Shown: positions 1 through 10,211 of the stretch, one piece after another | Position numbering within the stretch: position 1 is the first letter of the stretch | How the letters are laid out: each line of letters opens with the position of its first letter | Assembly: GCF_041245805.1 (NCBI RefSeq) | Contig: NZ_CP162490.1 | Location: forward strand, 4,069,001 to 4,133,000 | Length of the DNA stretch: 64,000 bases | From: Xanthomonas sp. DAR 34887 | Lineage (GTDB): Bacteria > Pseudomonadota > Gammaproteobacteria > Xanthomonadales > Xanthomonadaceae | Direction of reading: 5' to 3' | Notes under the pieces: generated by a model | Database searches by the model: none | Seen by the model: the letters and a program-made list of their open reading frames with translations, nothing else | Told to the model about the DNA's origin: nothing | Made by a program: the position numbers and the translations under genes

Positions 1-19
1 GGAGCGACGCTTCTGCCTG

Positions 20-113
20 TTGAACCCCCGCACATGGATGTGCGGGCTCTTGCGAGGGACTCGCCCCGTTGACCCCCCGCACATGAATGTGCGGGCTTTT
101 GCGAGGGACTCGC
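20..113. repeat. Two tandem copies of a ~45-bp hairpin unit
   Basis: Two near-identical units follow each other. Each holds a 9-bp inverted repeat, CCCGCACAT pairing with ATGTGCGGG (27-35/38-46 and 76-84/87-95), followed by GGGCTYTTGCGAGGGACTCGC. The second hairpin runs into CTTTT on the plus strand. They lie just downstream of the minus-strand tRNA-Gln and may act in transcript termination or processing. That role is inferred; the repeat itself is plain in the sequence. Confidence 0.75.
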
Positions 114-118
114 ATAAT

Positions 119-195
119 TGGCAGGGGCGGTAGGATTCGAACCTACGAATGCCAGGATCAAAACCTGGTGCCTTGGGCCTCTTGGCGACGCCCCT
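119..195 (-). tRNA. tRNA-Gln (anticodon TTG)
   Basis: The minus strand folds into a full cloverleaf. The 5' acceptor arm AGGGGCG pairs with CGCCCCT at the 3' end, followed by discriminator G and an encoded CCA. The T arm is GTAGG-TTCGAAT-CCTAC. The anticodon loop TTTTGAT carries TTG, which reads CAA (glutamine). The 77-nt length fits. It lies 14 bp downstream of ispE on the same strand, an arrangement common in xanthomonads. Confidence 0.95.
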
Positions 196-209
196 GCATG
201 AAACTGTTG

Positions 210-1073
210 CTATGCCTCCAGCGCATCGAGCAGCGGCGAACGGGCCACGCCGCCAGCCACCCAGGCGCGCACCCCCTTCGGCAAGGCCGCCAGCGCGCGC
301 ATGGCGGCGGCGCGATCGGCGAACTCGACGAAACACCCGCTCCCCGACCCGGTAAGGCGCGGCGTGCCGATCTGCGCAAGCGCCTGGAACACGGCCTGGA
401 TGGCTGGTTCGCGGCGGAGCAGCACCGGCTCGAACGCATTGCCGAGCAGGAAACCTGAAACGAAGTCGGCCATTTTCGCGGGCGCAGCATCCCGCGTCAA
501 ATCCGGGGCCTGGAACAGCGCCGCGGTGGGTACGTGAACCCCCGGATCGGCCAGCACATACCAGGCCGGCGGCAGGGGCAATGGCGTCAGCCGCTCGCCC
601 ACTCCCTCGGCCCAGGCATCGCGGCCGCGCACGAACACCGGCACGTCCGCACCCAGCGCCAGGCCCAGGCCGGCCAGCGCGTCCTCGTCCAATCCTGCAT
701 CCCATAACGCGTTCAGCGCGACCAGCGCGGTCGCCGCGTCGGACGAGCCACCACCGAAACCACCGCCGGCGGGAATACGCTTTTCCACGCGGATGTCGAC
801 ACCTTGGGCGATCTTGGCATGCTTTTGCAGCAGTCGCGCCGCCCGCACCAGCAGGTCGTCGGCTTCGACAACGCCCGGCACGGAGTCGCCGAGCCGCGCC
901 ACCACGCCATCGGCGCGCACGCGCAGATGAACGGTGTCCCCCCAATCCAGCAGGCGAAATACGGTTTGCAGCGTGTGGTAGCCGTCGGCGCGGCGGCCGG
1001 TGATCTGCAGAAACAGGTTCAGCTTCGCCGGGGCCGGCCAGGCCGACCAGCCACCCTCTCCCACCGTGCTCAT
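210..1073 (-). CDS. ispE: 4-diphosphocytidyl-2-C-methyl-D-erythritol kinase
   Basis: A 287-residue GHMP kinase that phosphorylates CDP-methylerythritol in the cytosolic MEP pathway of isoprenoid synthesis. The N-terminus has the family signature PAKLNLFLQITGRRADGYH, and the glycine-rich ATP loop AGGGFGGGSSDAA is intact. A GSGSGCF motif lies near the C-terminus. The reading frame stays open further upstream, but the start at 1073 gives the usual family length and overlaps the stop of lolB by 4 bp (ATGA), which indicates translational coupling. Confidence 0.96.
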   Translation of the reverse strand: MSTVGEGGWSAWPAPAKLNLFLQITGRRADGYHTLQTVFRLLDWGDTVHLRVRADGVVARLGDSVPGVVEADDLLVRAARLLQKHAKIAQGVDIRVEKRIPAGGGFGGGSSDAATALVALNALWDAGLDEDALAGLGLALGADVPVFVRGRDAWAEGVGERLTPLPLPPAWYVLADPGVHVPTAALFQAPDLTRDAAPAKMADFVSGFLLGNAFEPVLLRREPAIQAVFQALAQIGTPRLTGSGSGCFVEFADRAAAMRALAALPKGVRAWVAGGVARSPLLDALEA

Positions 1074-1723
1074 GGCGCGGCGAAGTCCCAATGGTCCAGC
1101 AGCAGGCGCACCTTGGCGTCGCCGTTGCGCGCCTCGATGCGCCGCGGCAGGGCCGGACGGCCGTCGCTGGGCGGATACCATTCCTGGAACTGGATCTCCC
1201 ACCCCATCTGCCGCAGCGCCTGCGGGCGCCCCTCGGCGTCGTAACTCACCTGCTCCGGTGCGCCTGCGTCCAGCGCAACCTGTCCGCGCACCCAATCCGG
1301 CAGCAAATTGACCGGAATCTCCCAACCTGTGGCTTCCAGCAGCAGTTGCTGCGCGTCCTCGCCGGCGCGCGGACCGCCGTCCAGCCCTTCCAGGCGGCCG
1401 CCCCCGCGCTGGCTGTCGCCGGTCAGGCGCCAGCTCTGCCGGGTCACCGGTGCACTGAGCTCGATCCGGTACTCGCGCTGCTGCTGCGCCCAGTCGATGC
1501 GGCCGCTACCGCCGTTGCGGCCCTTGGTGATCGCCACCCGGCCCTGGAACGACCACTGCGGATGCGCCTGCAGCCATGCGCCGCGGGCTGCCTCGGCCTG
1601 GCGCGCGGCCTCGCCCAGCGGCGCGCTCGCCGCCGGCGGTGCCTGCCGCGGCGCCAGCGACGTACAGCCGGCCAGCGCCAGCAGCGCCGCCAGCGCCCAT
1701 GCCGCGCGCAATACCAGCCTCAC
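1070..1723 (-). CDS. lolB: Outer-membrane lipoprotein receptor LolB
   Basis: A 217-residue lipoprotein that accepts lipoproteins from LolA and inserts them into the outer membrane. The signal peptide ends in a lipobox with Cys20 (LALAGC). The body carries the LolB pattern WSFQGRVAITKGRNGGSGRI and a later DWVRGQV stretch. It sits between the TPR gene and ispE with 4-bp overlaps on both sides, so all three are probably cotranscribed. The lolB-ispE pairing is typical of gammaproteobacteria. Confidence 0.93.
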   Translation of the reverse strand: MRLVLRAAWALAALLALAGCTSLAPRQAPPAASAPLGEAARQAEAARGAWLQAHPQWSFQGRVAITKGRNGGSGRIDWAQQQREYRIELSAPVTRQSWRLTGDSQRGGGRLEGLDGGPRAGEDAQQLLLEATGWEIPVNLLPDWVRGQVALDAGAPEQVSYDAEGRPQALRQMGWEIQFQEWYPPSDGRPALPRRIEARNGDAKVRLLLDHWDFAAP

Positions 1724-3417
1724 GGCGCGACCTTTTCCATCGCTCGCTGCAGCGCGCGATTCTTCGGATCGAGCTTGCGCGCTTCGTCGAAGTATTTATT
1801 TGCCTCGTCGTGCTTGCCCTGCTCCCACAGCACCTGACCGATGTGCGCGGCGATTTCCGGATCCTTGAACAGAGTCCAGGCGCGGCGCAGCTGCACCAGC
1901 GCTTCCTGGGTCTTGCCCAGCCGATACAGCACCCAGCCGTAGCTGTCGATGATCGCGGCGTTGTCCGGATCGGCGGTGCGGGCGCGATCGATCAGCTGCA
2001 GCGCCTCGCGGTAGCGATGGGTGCGGTCGGCCAGGGTGTAGCCGAGCGCATTGAGCGCGGCCACGTTCTCCGGCTCGGTGACCAGGATCTTGCGCAGGTC
2101 GGCTTCGGCGCGGTCGATGCGGTCGCGCCGCTCCCAGGCCAGGCCGCGCGCGTACAGCAACGCGTTGTCGTCCGGATAGGCGGCCAGGCCGCGCTCGAAC
2201 ACCTGCAGCTCGCCGGCGTCGTCGCCACTGCGCTGGCGCAATTCCGCCTCCAGCACGTAGGCGTCGCGGCGCGCGGCATCGTCGGCCTCGGCATCGTCCT
2301 GCAGCGCACGCGCCTCGGCGAAGGCGGCGTCCTTCTGCCCGAGTTCGTACAGCGCCCCGGCGGTGCGCAGCCGCGCTTCGTTGCGCAGCGGGCCGCCCGG
2401 CACGCCGCGGTACCAGGTCACCGCCTCCTGATAGCGCTTCAGGAACTCGGCGATCTTGCCGAGCAGCAGGCGCCGCTCCGGGTCCGGCTGCGCCGCCCCC
2501 TTGCGCACTTCCTCGTACAGCGCGCTCAGCGCCGCGTTGTCCTGCAGCTTGGCCAGCATCGAGGCGCGCAGGCCGTAGTTCTGGGTGTCCTGCGGACCGA
2601 GCGCCAGCACCCGCGCCGCGGCGGTGGTATCGCCGATCGCGTCGTAGGCGTAGGCCAGCGCGCCGCGCAGGTCCGGGTCGCGCTGTGCCTTGGGCTCCAC
2701 GCCCTGCAGCAGCGCCCGCGCCTGCTCGGTCTTGCCGGCCTGTTGCAACTGGGTGGCGTGCAGCAGGGCCACGCGCGGCTCTTCCGGGAAGCGCTTGACC
2801 AGCTGATCGACGATGCGCTCGGCCAGCTTCGGCTGCTCCAGGCGCAGCGCCAGGCGCCCGAACTCCTGCCAGGCCTCGAGCTGGTCGGGGATGGCGTTGG
2901 CGTCGAGCAGTTGGTCCAGCACCTTCGCCGCCACCTCCGGATCGCGGTTGCCGCTGACCAGCGCCACCAGCGCATAGCGCCAGCCGCGCGCGTCCTTGTC
3001 GCGCAGCAGCGCCACCAGCAGGCCGCGCGCCTGGCGCAGATTGCCGTTGCGCAGCGCGAGCGAGGCCTCGGCGCCGCGCATCGCCAGCGACTCCGGCGCA
3101 CGCTGGCGCCACAGCGCCAGGGCCTGCGCCGCGGCCGCGTTGTCGTTGGCCAGCATCGCGATACGGGTTGCGCGCTCGGCCAGGCCGGCATCGCCGGACG
3201 CCTCGTTCGCCGCCTCCAGGTACCAGTGCGAGGCATCGGTCAGCTGTCCGGCCTGCAGCGCGAACTCGCCGGCCAGCACCGGCGTCAGCGAGGACGCAGC
3301 GGCGCTCGGCGGCTGCTTGGCGGCGGCCGCTGGGGCAGCGGCGGTGGCGCCGAGGGCCGGCAGCGCGGCGAGCGCCGACAGCAATAGAACGATACGGATG
3401 CGAATCAATGCGGGCAT
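1720..3417 (-). CDS. TPR-repeat protein, exported
   Basis: A 565-residue protein with an N-terminal hydrophobic signal (IRIVLLLSALAALPALGA), an Ala-rich linker, then about 15 helical repeats of TPR type, clearest near the C-terminus (LNALGYTLADRTHRYREALQ, IDSYGWVLYRLGKTQEAL). It is probably periplasmic or envelope-anchored and works by protein-protein contact; the partner is unknown. ATG at 3417 is preferred over the TTG at 3426. It is the first gene of the TPR-lolB-ispE operon and is divergent from hemA. Confidence 0.85.
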   Translation of the reverse strand: MPALIRIRIVLLLSALAALPALGATAAAPAAAAKQPPSAAASSLTPVLAGEFALQAGQLTDASHWYLEAANEASGDAGLAERATRIAMLANDNAAAAQALALWRQRAPESLAMRGAEASLALRNGNLRQARGLLVALLRDKDARGWRYALVALVSGNRDPEVAAKVLDQLLDANAIPDQLEAWQEFGRLALRLEQPKLAERIVDQLVKRFPEEPRVALLHATQLQQAGKTEQARALLQGVEPKAQRDPDLRGALAYAYDAIGDTTAAARVLALGPQDTQNYGLRASMLAKLQDNAALSALYEEVRKGAAQPDPERRLLLGKIAEFLKRYQEAVTWYRGVPGGPLRNEARLRTAGALYELGQKDAAFAEARALQDDAEADDAARRDAYVLEAELRQRSGDDAGELQVFERGLAAYPDDNALLYARGLAWERRDRIDRAEADLRKILVTEPENVAALNALGYTLADRTHRYREALQLIDRARTADPDNAAIIDSYGWVLYRLGKTQEALVQLRRAWTLFKDPEIAAHIGQVLWEQGKHDEANKYFDEARKLDPKNRALQRAMEKVAP

Positions 3418-3483
3418 CGGGGGCAACCGGGCCGTAAAATGGGGCCCTGAATGGCCAGCAGCTTATCGCAAGCAACTGAACAG

Positions 3484-4744
3484 ATGACGTTGTGGGTGCT
3501 CGGATTGAACCACCAGACCGCGCCGGTCGACCTGCGCGAACGGGTGGCGTTCGCCGGCGATGCGCTGCCGCGCGCGCTGCAATCGCTGCGCGCCTTGCCC
3601 AACGTCGCCGAGGCCGCCTTGCTGTCCACCTGCAACCGCACCGAGCTGTACGCGATCGCCGACGACGCGCAAAGCCTGGCCGACTGGCTGGATTCGCACG
3701 CCGCCGGCCTGCATGGCTACCTGTACCAGCACCAGGACGCCGATGCGGTCCGCCACCTGTTCCGCGTCGCCACCGGGCTGGACTCGATGGTGCTGGGCGA
3801 GCCGCAGATCCTCGGCCAGGTGAAGGACGCCTGGGTGCTGGCGCGCGAGCACGGGGCGATGGGCAACCGCCTGGACCGGCTGTTCCAGCAGACCTTCTCG
3901 GTGGCCAAGCGCGCGCGCACCGACACCCGGGTCGGCGCCAATCCGGTCTCGGTGGCCTCCACCGCGGTGCGCCTGGCACAGAACTCCTTCGCCCGGCTCA
4001 GCGAATCGACGGTGCTGCTGGTCGGCGCCGGCGAGACCATCGAGCTGGCCGCCAAGCATCTCAGCGAAGGCCGCGTGCGGCGCCTGCTGATCGCCAACCG
4101 CACCCTCGCCCACGCCCAGGAGCTGGCCAGCCGGCATGGTGGCGTGGCGCTGCCGCTGAACGAGCTGGAACGGCATCTGCAGGAAGCCGACGTGGTGTTC
4201 TCGGCCACCGCCGCGCGCGAGCCGGTGGTGACCCGGGCGCAGGTCGAGCAGGCGCTGCGCGCGCGCAAGCACAAGCCGATGCTGCTGTTCGACCTGGCGG
4301 TGCCGCGCGACATCGAGGCCGGCGTGGCCGACCTGGCCGATGCCTATCTGTACACCGTGGACGACCTGGAACGCGCGGTCGAGGACAATCGCCGCGGCCG
4401 CCGCGAAGCGGCCGAGGCCGCCGAGGCGATCATCGACCTGCAGGTGCTGCGCTACATCGAGACGCTGCAGGCCAGCACCCGCCAGGCGCCGCTCAAGCGC
4501 CTGCGCGCGCACGGCGACAGCACCCGCGACGACGTGCTGGCTAAGGCGCGGCAGCAACTGGCCAACGGCAAGCCGGCCGACGAAGTGCTGGAATTCCTCG
4601 CCAACACCCTGACCAACCGCCTGCTGCATCCGCCCACCGCGGCGCTGCGCGAGGCGGCGCTGCGCGGCGATGCCGAGCTGGCCCGCGCCGCCGAGCGCCT
4701 GTTCCCGGAAAAGCCGGGCTATTTCCACCCCATTCTGAAGACCG

Positions 4745-4767
<23 letters not shown>
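3484..4767 (+). CDS. hemA: Glutamyl-tRNA reductase
   Basis: A 427-residue enzyme that reduces glutamyl-tRNA to glutamate-1-semialdehyde, the first committed step of tetrapyrrole synthesis. The start at 3484 gives the conserved N-terminus MTLWVLGLNHQTAPVDLRE; an in-frame ATG at 3451 would add 11 residues not seen in the family. The catalytic Cys lies in LLSTCNRTELYA, and the NADPH-binding region has LLVGAGETIELAAKHL. Its 3' end overlaps prfA by 23 bp, so the two are very likely cotranscribed. Confidence 0.96.
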
Positions 4768-5830
<1,063 letters not shown>

Positions 5831-5879
5831 GCCGGCGCATGCGCCGCGCCACTGCGCACGCGCCGCTCGCCGCACGCGC

Positions 5880-7589
5880 GTGAGCGGCAGCGCGCCGGAC
5901 GAACTGCGCCGGCTGCAGGACGCGGTCCGCCGCGACCCACAGGACTTCATCGCCTGGGTGATGCTGGCCGACGCCGAACTCGGTGCCGGCGCGATCGCCG
6001 CCGGCGAACAGGCCGCGTTGCGCGCGTTGCAGCTGCGCCCGGCGCATCCGGAGGCCCTGGCGCGGCTGGGCCGCGTGCGCTGGATCCAGGGCCGCCATGC
6101 CGAGGCCGCCGCCGCATTGCGCCAGGCGCTGCAGCACGCGCCGCAGCATCCGGGCATCGCCCTGTGGCTGGGCCATGCGCTGGAGGACAACGGCGAGGCC
6201 GAAGCCGCCGCGCAGGCCTATGCGCACGCGCATGCGCTGTTGCCGCAGGAACCGTCGATCGCCGCGCACCTGCTGAACTGGCGACGCAAACTGTGCGATT
6301 GGCGCGAGCTGGACGCGCTGTCGCAGCAGGTGCGCGGCGCGGTACGCCAGGGCCATCCGGCGATCGAACCATTCGCCTTCCTCAACGAAGACGCCACCGC
6401 CGCCGAACAGCTGCACTGCGCGCGCAACCGCGCGCTTGGATTGGCGCGGACGCTGGCGCCACTGCCGGCGGCGACGCTGCGCCGCGCCGGGCCCTTGCGG
6501 CTCGGCTTCCTGTCCAACGGCTTCGGCGCGCATCCCACCGGCTTGCTGACCGTGGCCCTGTTCGAACGGCTGCGTGCGCACGCCGACCTGCGCGTGCAGC
6601 TGTTCGCCTTGAACCGCGACGACAGCAGCGCGATCGGCACGCGCCTGCGCGCCGCGGCGCACGCCTGGCACGAGGTCGCCGGACAGCCGCACCGGGCGAT
6701 CGCGCAAGGCATTCGCGAGGCCGGCATCGACATCCTGTTCGACCTGCGCGGCTGGGGCGGCGGCGGTGCGCCGGAAGTGCTGGCACTGCGTCCGGCACCG
6801 CTGCAGGTCAACTGGCTGGCCTACCCGGGCACGTCCGGCGCGCCGTGGATCGACTACGTCATCGGCGATGCGTTCGCGTTGCCGGATGCGCTGGCCGCGC
6901 ACTACAGCGAGCGCGTGCTGCGCCTGCCGCGCGCGTTCCAGCCATCGGACGACAGTCGCCGGATCGGCACGCCGCCATCGCGCCGCGACTGCGGGCTGCC
7001 CGAGCACGGCACGGTGTTCTGCTGCTTCAACAACAGCTACAAACTGACCCCGCGCAGCATGGCGCGCATGCTGGCTATACTGGGCCAGGTGCCGGACAGC
7101 GTGCTGTGGCTGCTGTCCGGACCCGGCCAGGCCGATGCGCGGCTGCGCGACGCCGCGCGCCGCGCCGACGTGGATCCGGCGCGGCTGCGCTTCATGCCCA
7201 AGCTGGCGCATGCCGATTACCTGGCCCGCTACCGGCATGCCGACTTGTTCCTGGACACCCATCCGTACAACGCGCACACCACCGCCTCCGACGCGCTGTG
7301 GGCCGGCTGCCCGCTGTTGACCTGCCCCGGCACGACCTTCGCCGCGCGCGTGGCCGGCAGCCTCAACCATCACCTGGGCATGGACGGGATGAACGTCGCC
7401 GACGACGCCGCCTTCGTCGCCAAGGCCGTGCAGCTGGGCCGCGATCCGGCGGCGCTGCACGCACTGCGCGACACGTTGCAGCAGCGCCGCGCCGGTGCCG
7501 GCCTGTTCGACATGCGAGGCTTCGCTGCGGACTTTGCCGACCTGTTGCGCGAGACCGCGCGCCGGCACGGCTGGAACGGCCCGCAGTAG
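5880..7589 (+). CDS. SPINDLY-family O-linked GlcNAc transferase-like protein
   Basis: A 569-residue protein with about three N-terminal TPR repeats (residues ~10-130) and a C-terminal GT41-type glycosyltransferase region. Diagnostic stretches include NWLAYPGTSGAPWIDYVIGD, a FCCFNNSYKLTP segment and DTHPYNAHTTASDALWAG. These match bacterial SPINDLY/OGT homologues that transfer a sugar from a nucleotide donor to Ser/Thr. Substrates here are unknown. The start is GTG at 5880, 49 bp after prfA; no ATG fits better. Confidence 0.85.
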   Translation: MSGSAPDELRRLQDAVRRDPQDFIAWVMLADAELGAGAIAAGEQAALRALQLRPAHPEALARLGRVRWIQGRHAEAAAALRQALQHAPQHPGIALWLGHALEDNGEAEAAAQAYAHAHALLPQEPSIAAHLLNWRRKLCDWRELDALSQQVRGAVRQGHPAIEPFAFLNEDATAAEQLHCARNRALGLARTLAPLPAATLRRAGPLRLGFLSNGFGAHPTGLLTVALFERLRAHADLRVQLFALNRDDSSAIGTRLRAAAHAWHEVAGQPHRAIAQGIREAGIDILFDLRGWGGGGAPEVLALRPAPLQVNWLAYPGTSGAPWIDYVIGDAFALPDALAAHYSERVLRLPRAFQPSDDSRRIGTPPSRRDCGLPEHGTVFCCFNNSYKLTPRSMARMLAILGQVPDSVLWLLSGPGQADARLRDAARRADVDPARLRFMPKLAHADYLARYRHADLFLDTHPYNAHTTASDALWAGCPLLTCPGTTFAARVAGSLNHHLGMDGMNVADDAAFVAKAVQLGRDPAALHALRDTLQQRRAGAGLFDMRGFAADFADLLRETARRHGWNGPQ

Positions 7590-7839
7590 CGCGCGCGTCG
7601 CCAGGCATTGGCGGTGCCGGCACCCGGCACGCCGGAAGGATGCGTTCGCCTCCGGACCACATGGCGACGGGCTGCTTGCGCCAGCAGTGCAATTCTTCGC
7701 GCAGCACGAGCGGCAGCCGACCACGGCTTGGCGCCAGCGATCGCCGTGCGCTGTCGAAGCGTCCTGCATGCAGAACCGCTTGACCTGAAGCATGGTTGAG
7801 GTTCGACACTGCGCGCGCCTTCCGTTCGCGCACGCTCCG
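7590..7839. other. Intergenic gap, nothing recognised
   Basis: About 250 bp between the OGT-like gene and the ABM-fold gene. I see no coding sequence with family support, no REP unit and no clear hairpin with a T-run. It probably carries the promoter for the ABM gene, but no convincing boxes are visible. Confidence 0.5.
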
Positions 7840-8466
7840 ATGCCATCACGCCTGTCGCCCGATCTCACCTCCCCGCATGCACGCAGCGTGCTGGTCGCCC
7901 ACGCCTCGGCACCGGTCTGCGCGACGCTGCTCGCACGCCTGCACGCCAATCCCGGCGCCGGCCTGCATGCCGTGGCCTGGCTGCAAGCGTTGGGCGCCGC
8001 GCCAGACCTGCTGTACGCGCAATGCTGCGACGACGAGGCCACGCCGTTCGGTCGCAGCCCGCGCCCGCGCGCGCCGGCGCCGCGACTGACGCTGCGCCGC
8101 TACCGGCGCATCCGCAGCGGAGTGTCAGATCCGCAACGCCTGCCCGGCTGCGTCGTGGTGACCCGGCTGGCGACCCGCGACGCCGCGCAGGCACAACGCC
8201 ACGCCGATGCGGCCTTCGCCGCGCTGCAGGACGGCGCGCACGCGCTGCGCGGCCTGATCGCCTCGCACCTGCACCTGTCCGACGACGGCCTCAGCCTGCT
8301 CGACTATGCCGAATGGAGCAGCGCCGACGCGCAGCGGCGCGCTGTGCAGCGCGAACCCGAGCGCCTGCCGCTGGCGTCCCACCCAGCGGCGAGCGTCGCC
8401 CGTTACCGGCCACGTGCGCTGACCCTGACCGGCGCCCGGACGCAGTCCGCGCCCGCACGCGCCTGA
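7840..8466 (+). CDS. Antibiotic-biosynthesis-monooxygenase (ABM)-fold protein
   Basis: A 208-residue protein that reads as two successive ABM-like halves. The second has the typical pattern of strand, helix and LHLSDDGLSLLDYAEWSS, as in heme-degrading or quinol-type ABM proteins. The first half resembles it weakly. The reaction cannot be told from sequence. ATG at 7840 is chosen; an in-frame ATG at 7792 would add 16 residues. It stands alone between the OGT gene and moaB. Confidence 0.6.
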   Translation: MPSRLSPDLTSPHARSVLVAHASAPVCATLLARLHANPGAGLHAVAWLQALGAAPDLLYAQCCDDEATPFGRSPRPRAPAPRLTLRRYRRIRSGVSDPQRLPGCVVVTRLATRDAAQAQRHADAAFAALQDGAHALRGLIASHLHLSDDGLSLLDYAEWSSADAQRRAVQREPERLPLASHPAASVARYRPRALTLTGARTQSAPARA

Positions 8467-8564
8467 ACCGGCTTCGCCCTCGTTCCGCGACGGCGCCTGT
8501 ACGGATGCCGCCGATGCGTGCCGGCAGGCTATACGCCGACCGGACGAGCCGCTAGGCTTCGAAC

Positions 8565-9083
8565 ATGAGCGCCAAAGCCGATTTCATCGCGTTGAACCTG
8601 TGCGTGCTGACCGTCTCGGACACACGCAGCCTGGCCGAAGACAGTTCCGGCGATTACCTGGTGTCGGTGCTCGGCGAGGCCGGCCACCGGCTGTACGCGC
8701 GCGAATTGCTGCCCGACGACCACTACCGGATGCGCGCCGTGGTCTCGGCGTGGATCGCCGATCCGCAGGTCGACGGCATCCTGGTCACCGGCGGCACCGG
8801 CTTCACCGGCCGCGATTCCACCCCCGAGGCGCTGCTGCCGCTGCTGGACAAGCAGATGCCCGGCTTCGGCGAGCTGTTCCGCGCGATCAGCTTCGAGGAG
8901 ATCGGCACGTCCTCGCTGCAGTCGCGCGCCTTCGCCGGCCTGGCCAACGCCACCTTCGTGTTCTGCCTGCCCGGCTCGACCTCGGCCTGCCGCACCGCCT
9001 GGGAAAGGATCGTCGCCGCGCAGCTCGACGCGCGCACCCGGCCGTGCAACCTGGCCACGCTGCGCCCCCGCCTCAAGGAATGA
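8565..9083 (+). CDS. moaB: Molybdenum cofactor biosynthesis protein B
   Basis: A 172-residue MoaB/MogA-fold protein that adenylylates molybdopterin during cofactor assembly. The N-terminus LNLCVLTVSDTRSLAEDSSG and the central VDGILVTGGTGFTGRDSTPE are the molybdopterin-binding signatures. It heads a compact plus-strand group: an HTH protein begins 13 bp later and a PPK2 kinase overlaps that by 4 bp. The link between Moco and polyphosphate genes is positional only. MogA is a less likely label given its length and motifs. Confidence 0.9.
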   Translation: MSAKADFIALNLCVLTVSDTRSLAEDSSGDYLVSVLGEAGHRLYARELLPDDHYRMRAVVSAWIADPQVDGILVTGGTGFTGRDSTPEALLPLLDKQMPGFGELFRAISFEEIGTSSLQSRAFAGLANATFVFCLPGSTSACRTAWERIVAAQLDARTRPCNLATLRPRLKE

Positions 9084-9096
9084 CCTGGAACCGCGC

Positions 9097-9435
9097 ATGT
9101 CCCTGGACACCACCCTGCGCCTGCTGGCCAAAGCCAGCGGCATGACCGCCGCGGACATCGCCGCCGCCATCCCGCGCGCCGGCGCGGCCACGGTCAAAGC
9201 CTGGATGGCCGGCGAAAAGATGCCCGGCCGCGACCAGCTCAACGCGCTGGCGCGCGCCTTCGGTGTTCCCGCAGGCGCGCTGCTCGGCGAACTGGCCAGC
9301 CAGCTCGACCCGGCCCGCACCCGCGGCGAACACGATCTGTTGCAGGCCTATCGTGCGCTCGACAGCCGCCAGCAGGGCGCGCTGCTGGAAGTGGCGCGCA
9401 GCATGGCCGGCACCCGCACGAGACGCAGCAAATGA
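9097..9435 (+). CDS. Small HTH (XRE-like) DNA-binding protein
   Basis: A 112-residue protein whose first 60 residues form a lambda-repressor-like helix-turn-helix (MTAADIAAAIPRAGAATVKA, then QLNALARAFGVPAGALLGEL). The C-terminal half is helical with no recognised domain (HDLLQAYRALDSRQQGALLE). The stop overlaps the start of ppk2 by 4 bp, so the regulator is probably cotranslated with the kinase. Its target is unknown; control of this operon is possible. Confidence 0.75.
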   Translation: MSLDTTLRLLAKASGMTAADIAAAIPRAGAATVKAWMAGEKMPGRDQLNALARAFGVPAGALLGELASQLDPARTRGEHDLLQAYRALDSRQQGALLEVARSMAGTRTRRSK

Positions 9436-10208
9436 GCAAACTCAAGCGCAAGCGGTACCAGGCACTGATGCAGCCGCTGCAACTGGAACTGGCGGCGCTG
9501 GCGCAGGGGCTGCAGCACAGCGGCGAACGCGTGCTGGTGCTGTTCGAAGGACGCGACACCGCCGGCAAGGGCGGCGCGATCCAGGCCATTGCCGAACACC
9601 TGAATCCGCGCCAGTGCCGGGTGGTGGCGCTGCCCAAGCCGACCGATCGCGAAAGCACGCAGTGGTATTTCCAGCGCTACGCCACCCACCTGCCGGCCGC
9701 CGGCGAAATGGTGCTGATGGACCGCAGCTGGTACAACCGCGCCGGGGTCGAGCGGGTCATGGGTTATTGCAGCGACGCGCAATACCAGGCCTTCCTGCGC
9801 CAGGCCCCGCTGTTCGAGCAATTGCTGGTCGACGACGGCATCCGCCTGTTCAAATACTGGCTGTGCGTGGACCAGGACCAGCAGGAGAAGCGCTTCGCCG
9901 AACGCCTGCACGATCCGCTGAAGGGCTGGAAGCTGTCGCCGGTGGACCTGCAGTCGCGCGCCCAGTACGCCGAATACACCCGCGCCCGCGAAGCGATGCT
10001 GGAGGCCACCCATCGCGACCAGGCGCCATGGACCCTGGTCGATTTCAACGACCAGAAGCGCGGCCGCCTGACCCTGATCCGGCATCTGCTCGACCAATTG
10101 CCCGACACTCCGCTGCAGGAACCCGATCTGGAACTGGCGCCACTGAAGCACAAGCCGCGCAAGGAAAAGTTCGGCGTGTTGGAGCCGATCGCGTCGTATC
10201 CGGTTTGA
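9432..10208 (+). CDS. ppk2: Polyphosphate kinase 2 family protein
   Basis: A 258-residue PPK2 that uses polyphosphate to phosphorylate nucleotides. Walker A is seen in VLFEGRDTAGKGGAIQAI, and the Walker B/lid region in LMDRSWYNRAGVERVMGY. The domain fills almost the whole protein, so this is a one-domain enzyme; whether it favours NDP or NMP substrates cannot be settled by reading. It is the last gene of the moaB-HTH-ppk2 group. A run of G-rich 7-mers begins 4 bp after its stop. Confidence 0.92.
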   Translation: MSKLKRKRYQALMQPLQLELAALAQGLQHSGERVLVLFEGRDTAGKGGAIQAIAEHLNPRQCRVVALPKPTDRESTQWYFQRYATHLPAAGEMVLMDRSWYNRAGVERVMGYCSDAQYQAFLRQAPLFEQLLVDDGIRLFKYWLCVDQDQQEKRFAERLHDPLKGWKLSPVDLQSRAQYAEYTRAREAMLEATHRDQAPWTLVDFNDQKRGRLTLIRHLLDQLPDTPLQEPDLELAPLKHKPRKEKFGVLEPIASYPV

Positions 10209-10211
10209 GCC

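Noticed and set aside
210..1325. A longer ispE starting at 1325
   Set aside because: The extra 84 residues are the out-of-frame shadow of lolB; the start at 1073 gives the normal family length.
1576..3387. A 603-codon open frame antisense to the TPR gene
   Set aside because: It shadows a well-supported gene; Arg/Gln/Ala/His-rich composition without family motifs is typical of antisense frames in high-GC DNA.
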